Below are positions 1 through 6,606 of a DNA stretch of 18,829 bases, one piece after another. The notes beneath the pieces are model-generated. The model was not told where the DNA came from. It did no database searches and was given only the letters and a program-made list of their open reading frames with translations. Position 1 is the first letter of the stretch. Each line of letters begins with the position of its first letter. The translations under genes and the position numbers were made by a program. This DNA comes from JBDSTW01 sp039914705 (GTDB taxonomy: Bacteria; Pseudomonadota; Gammaproteobacteria; SURF-13): NCBI GenBank assembly GCA_039914705.1, contig JBDSOT010000125.1, positions 1 through 18,829 on the forward strand, written 5' to 3'.

Positions 1-212
1 TTGAAGGAAACGAACTGGATCTGGAAGGATTCGTCGCAGATTTCGTTTCAGCAACAAACTTTACGATCAATGGACAAGCGGTCACCACCAACTCCCAAAC
101 CTCCTATGAGCACGGCGTTGCAACCGATCTGGCCAACAACGTACGAGTAGAGGTAGAAGGCACGTTGACGGGTGGTGTGCTCGTCGCCAGTAAAGTCTCT
201 ATCGAGGATTAA
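1..212 (+). CDS. DUF5666-domain protein, C-terminal fragment
   Basis: An open frame enters from the left edge (first full codon at 3) and ends at TAA 210-212, giving 69 visible residues. The peptide has the pattern of the DUF5666 repeat: a GFVADF segment, then an FTINGQAVTT strand, then VRVEVEGTLTGGVL and a closing VASKVSIED. DUF5666 domains are small beta-rich modules, often repeated in exported or lipid-anchored proteins of proteobacteria, and have no assigned biochemical role. The N-terminus, including any signal peptide and earlier repeats, is outside the window. Two plus-strand terminator hairpins follow, so this is the last gene of its transcript. The family assignment comes from remembered sequence pattern, and the function is unknown. 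Confidence 0.75.
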   Translation, partial: EGNELDLEGFVADFVSATNFTINGQAVTTNSQTSYEHGVATDLANNVRVEVEGTLTGGVLVASKVSIED

Positions 213-225
213 TCTGCAACTAGGT

Positions 226-250
226 AAGGCGGGCCGCAAGCCCGCCTTTA
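226..250 (+). terminator. First hairpin after the DUF5666 gene
   Basis: A 9-bp GC-rich stem (226-234 with 240-248) closes a 5-nt loop and is followed by a short, interrupted T tract (TTTACTTAT). It starts 14 nt after the stop codon, as expected for an intrinsic terminator, though the T tract is weak. Confidence 0.7.
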
Positions 251-272
251 CTTATAACAGCTAAGCAATAAC

Positions 273-298
273 GGTTAAGATTTTTAACATCATTAACC
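273..298. repeat. Inverted repeat GGTTAA...TTAACC between two terminators
   Basis: GGTTAA at 273-278 is matched by TTAACC at 293-298. The intervening T-rich loop also holds TTAAC at 284-288, which could pair with the left arm instead. The repeat is AT-rich and lies between the two terminator hairpins. It may be a weak fold or a protein site; no function is assigned. Confidence 0.4.
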
Positions 299-307
299 AC
301 AGCACAG

Positions 308-338
308 GCCAGGCCCAGCAACGGGTCTGGCTTTTTTT
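308..338 (+). terminator. Strong rho-independent terminator
   Basis: A 9-bp stem (308-316 with 323-331, including one G-T pair) with a 6-nt loop is followed directly by seven T residues at 332-338. The T run fixes the orientation as plus strand. It is the second terminator-like hairpin after the DUF5666 gene, about 60 nt beyond the first. It would also stop plus-strand transcription from running antisense into folK. The rest of 213-370 shows no gene. Confidence 0.85.
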
Positions 339-370
339 CCTTTAGAGAGACCGAAATTTAGCTGCTCTCC

Positions 371-856
371 CTATTTAAGAATTACGGGCCAAAGCTCATG
401 CCCGGTTTGGTCAAAGCCCTGCCACAATTCCTCATAGGTTTGTCCGCCAAGTAGATGCCTTAATTGTCCGGCAATTTCAGCGAGCGGCAGTAAGACAAAG
501 GCTTGCTTTAAAATCTCCGGGCGCGGTAACACCAAGCCGGATTCGTTCAGAATTAAATCGCCGTAAAGCAGTAAATCCAGGTCCAGCGTGCGCGAGGAGT
601 AGCGCGGACCGCTGCGCACGCGACCATGGCGATCTTCGATTCCTTGCAGGGTGCGGGATACGGCGTGAACATCGGCATCCGTATCAAAACCCACCACCAG
701 ATTATAAAAATTGTTGCCCGTGAAACCGAAGGGCTTGCTTTCATAGATAGCCGATGCGGTTAATTCACCGTAGTGCTCACGTAGCGCAGCAAGCCCGGCG
801 CGCACGTTGTGCTCACGTTGGATGTTGCTGCCGATACCGACGTATACGCGTGTCAT
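371..856 (-). CDS. folK: 2-amino-4-hydroxy-6-hydroxymethyldihydropteridine pyrophosphokinase (HPPK)
   Basis: HPPK transfers pyrophosphate from ATP to 6-hydroxymethyl-dihydropterin, the step before dihydropteroate synthase in folate synthesis, in the cytoplasm. The 161-residue length matches the family (about 159 in E. coli). It opens with GIGSN (7-11). The signature RTLDLDLLLYGD lies at 89-100, with the two Mg-binding aspartates at D92 and D94. The adenine/pterin-side segment LPRPEILKQAF follows at about 110-120; the position that is His in E. coli (LPH) is Arg here, a substitution I believe is common in related gammaproteobacteria. The ATG (854-856) overlaps the folB stop as ATGA, so translation is probably coupled to folB. 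The stop is TAG at 371-373. Confidence 0.95.
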   Translation of the reverse strand: MTRVYVGIGSNIQREHNVRAGLAALREHYGELTASAIYESKPFGFTGNNFYNLVVGFDTDADVHAVSRTLQGIEDRHGRVRSGPRYSSRTLDLDLLLYGDLILNESGLVLPRPEILKQAFVLLPLAEIAGQLRHLLGGQTYEELWQGFDQTGHELWPVILK

Positions 857-1212
857 GGCGACTGTTTGCCACGCTCGATCATCACACCCACGTCTACGGC
901 CCCGCGCACCGCACCTTTTTTATTGACGCGCAGACGTACCCAGCCAACATTGAATTCCGTCATAATGATCTCTGCCACGCCCTCTGCAAGCGTCTCGACC
1001 AACTGAAAATCCGTGCTGCCAACATATCCAGCCACGCGCTTGGCCACCTTTTTATAATCGAGCGTGTCGGCAATGTTTCCACTCGCAGCGGCCTTGCGTA
1101 TATCCATCGTCATGTCGAGATCAAGAATCACAGCCTGCTTAACGCGCCGCTCCCAATCGTAAATGCCGATGACGGTTTCGATGCGCAAGCCATGTAAATA
1201 AATTATGTCCAT
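853..1212 (-). CDS. folB: Dihydroneopterin aldolase
   Basis: FolB cleaves (and in many homologues epimerises) 7,8-dihydroneopterin to 6-hydroxymethyl-dihydropterin plus glycolaldehyde, supplying the FolK substrate. It acts as a cytoplasmic octamer. With the ATG at 1210-1212 the product is 119 residues, the usual length, and begins MDIIYLHGL as homologues do. A longer in-frame start at 1260 adds 16 residues without family resemblance and is rejected. Visible active-site elements are E21 in YDWER, Y53 in DTLDYK, the QLVETLAE segment (70-77) and the lysine of VNKKGAVRG (about 98-99). There is no clear Shine-Dalgarno. It is transcribed divergently from plsY across a 104-bp gap and overlaps folK by 4 nt. 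Confidence 0.95.
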   Translation of the reverse strand: MDIIYLHGLRIETVIGIYDWERRVKQAVILDLDMTMDIRKAAASGNIADTLDYKKVAKRVAGYVGSTDFQLVETLAEGVAEIIMTEFNVGWVRLRVNKKGAVRGAVDVGVMIERGKQSP

Positions 1213-1265
1213 TGTTTGTGCCCGCTGTGTTAATGAAGAAGTGCGTACCACTTTCCGCAACTTTT

Positions 1266-1276
1266 ATTTATGACAG
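1266..1276 (-). promoter_or_regulatory. Possible PhoB half-site in the folB/plsY intergenic region
   Basis: Read on the minus strand this is CTGTCATAAAT, a full match to one 11-bp Pho-box repeat unit. The expected second direct repeat (CTGTCA-like) is not present on either side, so this is only a half-site and may be chance. It lies in the shared folB/plsY promoter region, upstream of the plsY-psiE pair. Confidence 0.25.
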
Positions 1277-1316
1277 ACTTGACCCGGGCCGCGCAAGCGA
1301 TTCCAATAGCGCCATT

Positions 1317-1910
1317 ATGATGATCGACCTTAGCTTGATATTGCTCGCCTACCTGATAGGTTCTCTCGCCAGCGCTGTACTCGTTTCACGCCTCATGGGC
1401 CTGCCTGACCCCCGTGCACATGGCTCGGGCAACCCAGGCGCGACCAACGTGCTGCGCCTGGGCAATCGGCGCGCCGCTGCTATTGCCCTGCTCGGCGATA
1501 TACTGAAAGGCTTGTTGCCGGTCTTGATAGCTACCGGTTTGGGCGCTTCTAACTTCACTGTGGCCGCAGTAGGATTGGCGGCATTTTTCGGCCATTTATA
1601 CCCGATATTTTTTTGTTTTCGCGGCGGCAAGGGCGTGGCAACTTCGCTGGGCGTACTATTTGGCTTATCCTGGGAAGTCGGGCTGGCATTTTCTATCACC
1701 TGGCTGCTCACCGCGCGCTTCTCGCGCTTTTCATCCCTGGCCGCCCTGTGCGCGGCGTTGATGGCACCATTGTACATGCACTGGTTTGGCGGCCCGCGTG
1801 AATTTCAAATCGCCGCGCTGATTATGTCAACCTTGCTCATATGGCGTCACCGCTCCAATATTCAAAATCTGCGCAACGGCACCGAATCCCGGATTGGTGC
1901 CAGCGGTTAA
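1317..1910 (+). CDS. plsY: Acyl-phosphate:glycerol-3-phosphate acyltransferase
   Basis: PlsY is an inner-membrane enzyme that moves an acyl group from acyl-phosphate to glycerol-3-phosphate, making lysophosphatidic acid, the first step of phospholipid synthesis. Taking ATG 1317 (or the adjacent ATG 1320) gives 197 or 196 residues, typical of the family. The longer frame from 1212 adds a non-conserved N-terminus that would overlap folB. From the 1320 start the three family motifs are visible: HGSGNPGATN at 34-43, GDILKG at 59-64, and GHLYPIFF...GGKGVAT at 91-108. Hydrophobic segments at about 3-24, 53-75, 80-100, 110-130 and 140-175 fit the five-helix topology. No strong ribosome binding site is seen. 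A psiE-like gene follows 47 nt downstream on the same strand, so the two may be co-transcribed. Confidence 0.95.
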   Translation: MMIDLSLILLAYLIGSLASAVLVSRLMGLPDPRAHGSGNPGATNVLRLGNRRAAAIALLGDILKGLLPVLIATGLGASNFTVAAVGLAAFFGHLYPIFFCFRGGKGVATSLGVLFGLSWEVGLAFSITWLLTARFSRFSSLAALCAALMAPLYMHWFGGPREFQIAALIMSTLLIWRHRSNIQNLRNGTESRIGASG

Positions 1911-1957
1911 CAGTAACATTTGAACGGCATACTAATTATCCAACTCGGGGTATAAAA

Positions 1958-2404
1958 ATGAAAATTAATACCATACAGATATTCGAAAAAGTCATCGGCG
2001 TGGTGCTCAACGTTATGTTGCTGTTCATTACGCTCGGCATCATTATCGGTGTAGCGCGGCTGTTCATGAATCTGGGCGACTTGCTGGTAAACAAGGATAT
2101 AACGACTCAATATTTTCACATCATTTCCGACGTGCTGACCTTGTTTATCCTGATCGAATTATCGCGCTCACTGGTCGATTACTTCACTACACACCGTCTG
2201 CGCATGACCTTCATCGTCGATGCCGCTATCGTATTTTTATTGCGCGAGATCATGATAAAACTGTTCGAAGACAAGATCACGTTCAATGAAATTTATGCAT
2301 TGAGCGCGTTACTATTAGTGTTGGGTGCCTTGCGCATTGGGTCTATCATCGTGTTTCAGCGCGAAAAGAAAATGCTTGATGTGAACGTTAAACGCGACGT
2401 CTAA
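1958..2404 (+). CDS. PsiE-like phosphate-starvation-inducible membrane protein
   Basis: A 148-residue integral membrane protein with four predicted helices, at about 11-38, 56-75, 84-101 and 110-135. The layout and segments such as LTLFILIELSRSLVDYF and the conserved charged LRE in the third helix match the PsiE family (PF06146). PsiE is induced under phosphate starvation in E. coli, but its biochemical role is unknown. The start at ATG 1958 is preceded by CGGGG about 8 nt upstream. The longer frame from 1841 would overlap plsY and adds a non-membrane extension, so it is rejected. It follows plsY closely and converges on the next gene with a 33-bp gap that has no obvious terminator. The family call is good; the physiological role is not known. 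Confidence 0.8.
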   Translation: MKINTIQIFEKVIGVVLNVMLLFITLGIIIGVARLFMNLGDLLVNKDITTQYFHIISDVLTLFILIELSRSLVDYFTTHRLRMTFIVDAAIVFLLREIMIKLFEDKITFNEIYALSALLLVLGALRIGSIIVFQREKKMLDVNVKRDV

Positions 2405-2437
2405 TTCTTGGTATTAATGGGATAGCAGCTAAAAAAT

Positions 2438-3841
2438 CTAAGGCTTGGCCTGAGGTCCGCGCAGCTTGACAATCACCCCGCCCGTCTGCAAAGACAGCGT
2501 CTCCATCGTGGCACTTAATTCGGATATGGCGCGCGCCAGCTCTTTGTTAGCGGGGGTATATGGATCAAACATGATATGCGTAATGCCCGGCGTCATCCTT
2601 GACAGGCTAGCCCCATCTTTTACGGGAGGTGGCAACGGCAGCACATCCCGCTTCACGACGATCATGGTGCGTGCCGGCCACTGGCTTATCGCACGGAACG
2701 GTTTCGCACTGTCCGCGGCCTCCAGTGCGAGTGTCCGTATGAGCTGATCCTGCGGTGCATAAATGCCACTTTTTACATAGCCGGAATATGCCTTATCGAT
2801 GTTCATAAATAAGGTCGCGACCATAACCACGATCACCATCACACCACCACGCTGACCGATAAATCCCGTCCCACCCACGGCCTCGTTCGCACTGATCAGC
2901 TTAGAGATTCCGTAATACAGCAACAGCACAATGGCCAGCATCGCCCAGGTAAGATCGGCCGCAACCGAGCCGAGCAATACGCCGACGACCAGCATGCCGC
3001 CCATAATGTCCTTGCTGAGTGCGCGACGATTCAGTATCAGCACAGCCAACAGCAGCAGTGCAATAAGACCCCCCGTTACCGTAGTTATATCTGCGGAAGG
3101 CTCCAGACGCGGACCCAGCACGGCGCTCGTCAGCGAGATCAGTGGATTGCTCCACCATTCCAGGCCATGCCAGCCGGCGCGCAACAGGCCGACAAAGGCT
3201 ACGGCTAGCAGCACACCAATAAATACATGGCGTTGCTGGCGTTTATCGAGCGGATTTTTATACCACATCCATAACAACGCGATAGGGTAGGCCAGCCCGG
3301 CCGGGTGCAAGGTGACGGTGATGGCCACCAGCAATAGTTGCGAAAAATACTTACCGCCCAGCGGACGATTAACATCACGATAGCTTTTATCCAGCCACGC
3401 CCCAAGGCTGAACATCAACAGCAGATAAGGGCCGGCGCCGATGGCATCGGCCTGCAGAAGTGTTGCCGGGCTGATCAGTAACAGGCCCGTGGCGATCAAG
3501 GCCACTTCCCTGCCCGCCGTGCGCTCGCGCCACTGGTAGAGCACTACACCCGCGATAAACATGATGAGCAACGTGAACACCTTAGCCGCGGTCAGGCTGC
3601 CCGACCAATAAATCCCCAGCGGGATAAACAACAGGGCGCGGAAGTCGGGCACGCCGAAGATAACGATAGGATTGGCTACGTTATCGACAATCGACCAGTT
3701 CAACAACAGCGCGCGCGCCGCGCCTTCGTCCAGGCCGTAAAGGTCATGGCGCAACAACAGCAGGGATAAACCGCCCCACACCAGCAAGGCCAATAATCCC
3801 CAGTAACGAGCGGGGATACGTTCGATAAAGTTCGCAAGCAT
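2438..3841 (-). CDS. Polytopic membrane protein, possibly GT-C-fold glycosyltransferase-like
   Basis: I do not recognise a named gene. The 467-residue product has an N-terminal helix (about 14-31) followed by a loop with YGLDEGAAR, which places an acidic pair at D38-E39. It then has roughly ten further hydrophobic segments to about residue 350, and a soluble C-terminal part (about 355-467) without membrane helices. An acidic pair in the first extracytoplasmic loop, many helices and a C-terminal extracytoplasmic domain are features of the GT-C superfamily (ArnT/PMT, GT39/GT83), which use polyprenyl-phosphate sugars. This is a resemblance, not a firm assignment. The start at ATG 3839-3841 has AGGA 5 nt upstream. 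It is divergent from the bepA-like gene over 140 bp. No sugar-nucleotide or polyprenyl-phosphate glycosyltransferase gene lies beside it. Confidence 0.6.
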   Translation of the reverse strand: MLANFIERIPARYWGLLALLVWGGLSLLLLRHDLYGLDEGAARALLLNWSIVDNVANPIVIFGVPDFRALLFIPLGIYWSGSLTAAKVFTLLIMFIAGVVLYQWRERTAGREVALIATGLLLISPATLLQADAIGAGPYLLLMFSLGAWLDKSYRDVNRPLGGKYFSQLLLVAITVTLHPAGLAYPIALLWMWYKNPLDKRQQRHVFIGVLLAVAFVGLLRAGWHGLEWWSNPLISLTSAVLGPRLEPSADITTVTGGLIALLLLAVLILNRRALSKDIMGGMLVVGVLLGSVAADLTWAMLAIVLLLYYGISKLISANEAVGGTGFIGQRGGVMVIVVMVATLFMNIDKAYSGYVKSGIYAPQDQLIRTLALEAADSAKPFRAISQWPARTMIVVKRDVLPLPPPVKDGASLSRMTPGITHIMFDPYTPANKELARAISELSATMETLSLQTGGVIVKLRGPQAKP

Positions 3842-3981
3842 GGTGTTCCTTGGTATTTCGGCCCTAAGATGGGCGGGGCGAGTGATAAACTAGCGCGCAG
3901 TATAAAAGAACCCTGCCGGACAAACTACGATGGCTTGAAGGTCGTGAACAATACGGTGTTTTGGCAGTCAGAGAGTAGGTC

Positions 3982-5451
3982 GTGCTTAATACTATGAAAC
4001 CTTTCTTGAAACAATGGTTACCACGTCTGGCCTTTATCGCCTTGTGCGTGCCCGGCGTGGCTGCGCAGGCTGCGCTGAATCTGGAATTGCCGGAGATAGG
4101 CGATGCCTCGGGCGGCACGATTTCGCCCATCGAGGAGCGGCGCATCGGCGAAGAATTCATGCGGCAAGTACGTCAGCAACTCAAGATTATCGACGATCCC
4201 GAGATCAACGAATACGTTCAATCGCTGGGTTATCGTCTGGCGGCCAATAGCGATAATCAAAGCCAGGATTTCACCTTTTTTATCATCGATGACCCGGCGA
4301 TCAACGCCTTCGCCGCCCCCGGTGGCTTCATTGGCATCAACAGCGGCCTGATTCTCGCCTCTGAATCCGAGAGCGAACTCGCGTCCGTACTGGCGCACGA
4401 AATTGCGCACATCACCCAGCATCATCTGGCGCGCGCCTTTGAAAAGGGCGGTAAGCTGGGCTTGATGTCGGTTGCCGGAATGATCGCCGCCATTCTCGTG
4501 GGCACCCAAAACAGCGAACTCGGCCAAGCGGCACTTGCCGCAACCCAGGCGGGCAGCGCGCAGGCACAAATCAACTTCACGCGCGGCAATGAAGAAGAGG
4601 CTGACCGCATCGGCATAAAGACCCTAGCGCGGGCCGACTTCGATACGCGCAGCATGGCAAGCTTTTTTGAGCGCCTGCAAAAATCCATGCGTTTTGCCGG
4701 TGCCAGCGTGCCGGAGTTTTTAAGAACGCACCCGGTGACCACCTCGCGCATCGCGGATTCGCGCAATCGCGCCGAGCAATTTCCCTATCGCCAGATCGTC
4801 GATAGCCAGATCTACCATCTGGTGCGCGCCAAACTGCGTGTGCTGAACGAACCTAATCCCAAGCAGGCTATCAGCCGCTTCGCCCAAAACTTGAAACAGG
4901 GCCAATACCGCAACGAGAAGGCGGAACAATACGGCTATGCCTTAGCGCTACTGTCCAATCGGGATTACGATGCGGCGCGCACGCAGATGAGCGAACTGCT
5001 GACTAAAGATAGTGATAGCCTACCCTACCAGCTTGCCCTGGCCCGCATTGAAATAGCCAGCGGCAATACTGGCAAGGGCCTGGATATTTATACCGGGGCC
5101 TTGAAACTTTATCCCGGCAATCACCCACTGACCATGCTGTACGGACGCGCCTTATTGCAAACCGGCCAGGCTGCCCAGGCTCGCGTGCTACTGCAGAAGC
5201 ATGTCCGGCAACACGCCGCCAACCCCGAATTGTACAAAATACTCGCCGAGGCGGAAGGCCAAACCGGCCATAAGGCCGCAGGCCATCAGGCATTAGCGGA
5301 ATACTATTATTTGAACGGCCACACCGGTGCCGCTGTAGAGCAGCTCGAAATCGCCCTGCGCACCCCCGACAGCGATTTTTATCAAAGTTCGCAGATCGAA
5401 GATCGGCTCGCGCAGTTAAAAGACCAGCTGAAGCTGGAGACAAAACGCTAA
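3982..5451 (+). CDS. bepA: BepA-like periplasmic M48 metalloprotease with C-terminal TPRs
   Basis: BepA (formerly YfgC) is a periplasmic zinc protease and chaperone that assists or degrades LptD and BAM-associated outer-membrane proteins. The 489 residues match the E. coli length (487). An N-terminal hydrophobic signal sequence ends near AQA-ALN (residues 28-33). The M48 zinc site HEIAH is at 139-143, and the third ligand lies in NEEEAD (203-208). The motif RTHP places H250 where the E. coli regulatory His (H246) sits. TPR-like helical pairs fill about 290-480. GTG 3982 is chosen because GAGAG lies 6 nt upstream; ATG 3994 (4 residues shorter) would also keep the signal peptide. It is divergent from the unknown membrane gene. 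A downstream palindrome at 5526-5582 may end its transcript. Confidence 0.9.
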   Translation: MLNTMKPFLKQWLPRLAFIALCVPGVAAQAALNLELPEIGDASGGTISPIEERRIGEEFMRQVRQQLKIIDDPEINEYVQSLGYRLAANSDNQSQDFTFFIIDDPAINAFAAPGGFIGINSGLILASESESELASVLAHEIAHITQHHLARAFEKGGKLGLMSVAGMIAAILVGTQNSELGQAALAATQAGSAQAQINFTRGNEEEADRIGIKTLARADFDTRSMASFFERLQKSMRFAGASVPEFLRTHPVTTSRIADSRNRAEQFPYRQIVDSQIYHLVRAKLRVLNEPNPKQAISRFAQNLKQGQYRNEKAEQYGYALALLSNRDYDAARTQMSELLTKDSDSLPYQLALARIEIASGNTGKGLDIYTGALKLYPGNHPLTMLYGRALLQTGQAAQARVLLQKHVRQHAANPELYKILAEAEGQTGHKAAGHQALAEYYYLNGHTGAAVEQLEIALRTPDSDFYQSSQIEDRLAQLKDQLKLETKR

Positions 5452-5474
5452 TCGCGCAAGACACCCTGATCGGC

Positions 5475-5480
5475 TATAAT
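5475..5480 (+). promoter_or_regulatory. Perfect TATAAT -10 box upstream of soxY
   Basis: TATAAT occurs 23 nt after the bepA-like stop codon and 161 nt before soxY. I see no convincing -35 hexamer 16-18 nt upstream (that stretch is GC-rich) and no TGn extension. The box is therefore suggestive only; it could start a soxYZ transcript with a leader of about 155 nt. Confidence 0.4.
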
Positions 5481-5525
5481 TCTCAACCCGGTCGGCAACG
5501 CCAACACAATCGTGATGCGCACCTA

Positions 5526-5582
5526 CCCGGAAACTTATGTAGGGTGGGTTAGGCCGAAGGCCGTAACCCACCGGCCGCCGGG
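5526..5582. repeat. REP-like palindrome in the bepA-soxY intergenic region
   Basis: The core GGTGGGTTA (5543-5551) pairs with TAACCCACC (5564-5572). Inside it GGCC (5552-5555) pairs with GGCC (5559-5562), leaving a GAA loop and one bulged G at 5563: 13 bp in all. An outer CCCGG (5526-5530) can pair with CCGGG (5578-5582). The GTAGGGTGGGTTA...TAACCCACC form matches a short interspersed palindrome that I recall from many gammaproteobacterial intergenic regions. A run of five T residues at 5587-5591 means it could also work as a terminator for the upstream gene. It is the only copy I see in the window. Confidence 0.7.
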
Positions 5583-5641
5583 TCTGTTTTTACAGCACAC
5601 ATTATTATCGAGCCTTAGGCCGTTAAATCGCAGGAGCAGCA

Positions 5642-6118
5642 GTGACAACCAACAGCAAGCGCAGGATTTTTCTCAAAGGCAGTTTGATCACTGGATTGCT
5701 GGCGATTGCCGGTAGCCTTCTGACGTTTCCGGCCCGCGTACTGGCGGCCTGGCCGGCCGCCGCCTTTGATGCAAAAAAAGTCGATGACGCGCTGAACGCC
5801 TTGTTTGGTAACACTAATCTCATCGAACAGTCCGCTGACATTATCCTGACCGCCCCAGACCTCGCCGAGAACGGCGCGGTGGTGCCGGTAACGGTGCACA
5901 GCAGCCTGCAGGGCATCGAGTCAATTACTCTGATGGTGGATAAAAATCCGAATGCGCTGGTGGCCCGCTTCAATCTGGCAAAGAACACCCGCGCCTACCT
6001 CAAAACCAATATTAAAATGGCGGAAACCTCCAACCTCATCGTCGTGCTAAAGGCGGGTGACAAACTGTACAGCACGCACCGAAAGGTCAAGGTCACCCTC
6101 AATGGTTGCGGCAATTAG
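5642..6118 (+). CDS. soxY: Sulfur-oxidation carrier subunit SoxY
   Basis: SoxY, as a SoxYZ heterodimer, carries thiosulfate-derived sulfur on a C-terminal cysteine in the periplasm while SoxAX, SoxB and (where present) SoxCD act on it. The 158-residue product starts at GTG 5642 with AGGAG 5 nt upstream. It carries a Tat signal: twin arginine at 7-8 in KRRIFLKG, a hydrophobic stretch to about 33 and a likely cleavage near VLA-AWP. The mature part has the SoxY beta-sandwich pattern, with ADIILTAPDLAENGAVVPV (65-83) and SITLMVDKNPN (94-104). The swinging arm ends NGCGN, with C156 as the carrier cysteine. The classical ending is GGCGG, so both ends of the motif are varied while the central Gly-Cys-Gly is kept. 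soxZ follows after 73 nt; no other sox gene is visible. Confidence 0.93.
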   Translation: MTTNSKRRIFLKGSLITGLLAIAGSLLTFPARVLAAWPAAAFDAKKVDDALNALFGNTNLIEQSADIILTAPDLAENGAVVPVTVHSSLQGIESITLMVDKNPNALVARFNLAKNTRAYLKTNIKMAETSNLIVVLKAGDKLYSTHRKVKVTLNGCGN

Positions 6119-6191
6119 CGCATGCCACCAGATTGCGTTGTATCCTTTGGGGCGATTCGACCCCCTTATGCATTCATGTCCGAGATAAATT

Positions 6192-6506
6192 ATGGCCAGC
6201 CAGATTAAGATACGCGCTACGCTGGAAAGCGGCGTGACGACGGTTAAAACCCTGATGATTCATCCGATGGAAACCGGGCTATTCAAAGATAAAAAGACCG
6301 GCGAACCGATTCCGGCGCATTTTATCCAGGCCGTGAGGTGCGAACACAATGGCAATGTCGTGCTGGACGCCGAGTGCGGGATCGCTATTTCGAAGAACCC
6401 CTATCTGGCATTTAGTTTCGATGGCGGCGCGGTCGGCGACACGATCAAGGTAAGTTGGACGGACAACCGGGGCGCAAGTGAATCCGCCGAGACCACCATC
6501 AATTAA
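6192..6506 (+). CDS. soxZ: Sulfur-oxidation carrier subunit SoxZ
   Basis: SoxZ is the partner that forms the SoxYZ carrier and docks it to the Sox enzymes in the periplasm. The 104 residues match the family length. Characteristic segments are IKIRATLESGVTTVKTLMIHPMETG (starting at 5), the basic turn FKDKKTGEPIPAHFI (31-45) and the C-terminal strand KVSWTDNRG (85-93). There is no signal peptide, as expected: SoxZ is exported with SoxY through the Tat signal. The start ATG 6192 has only a weak GAG 7-8 nt upstream. The 73-nt gap after soxY contains a weak GGGG/CCCC hairpin (6149-6164) but no T tract, so co-transcription is likely. Confidence 0.93.
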   Translation: MASQIKIRATLESGVTTVKTLMIHPMETGLFKDKKTGEPIPAHFIQAVRCEHNGNVVLDAECGIAISKNPYLAFSFDGGAVGDTIKVSWTDNRGASESAETTIN

Positions 6507-6606
6507 TTACGGATTAAATAAAAATATGCATGCCTGAATCGTATGCATTTGTCTAACCTTAAGGGTTCCTTTAACTCTTGCAGTTTTAACTACCTTACAA
6601 ACCCCT

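Noticed and set aside
308..338. The T7 hairpin as a bidirectional terminator also serving folK.
   Set aside because: On the minus strand the stem is followed by CCTGTGCTG, without a T run, so only plus-strand termination is supported.
754..1197. A 147-codon plus-strand frame across folK/folB.
   Set aside because: It is antisense to two well-supported folate genes, and its His/Arg-rich product looks like a shadow translation.
1213..1260. N-terminal extension of FolB to the upstream ATG at 1260.
   Set aside because: The 16 extra residues have no FolB similarity, and the family begins at M-D-I-I-Y-L-H-G, which fits ATG 1210-1212.
3842..3981. Divergent promoters between the membrane gene and bepA, using TATACT (minus) or TATAAA (plus) as -10 boxes.
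   Set aside because: Neither has a credible -35 hexamer at 16-18 bp; promoters must be here, but I cannot locate them reliably.
6149..6165. GGGG...CCCCC hairpin between soxY and soxZ as a terminator.
   Set aside because: The stem has only 4 bp with an 8-nt loop and no T tract, so it should not separate the two genes.
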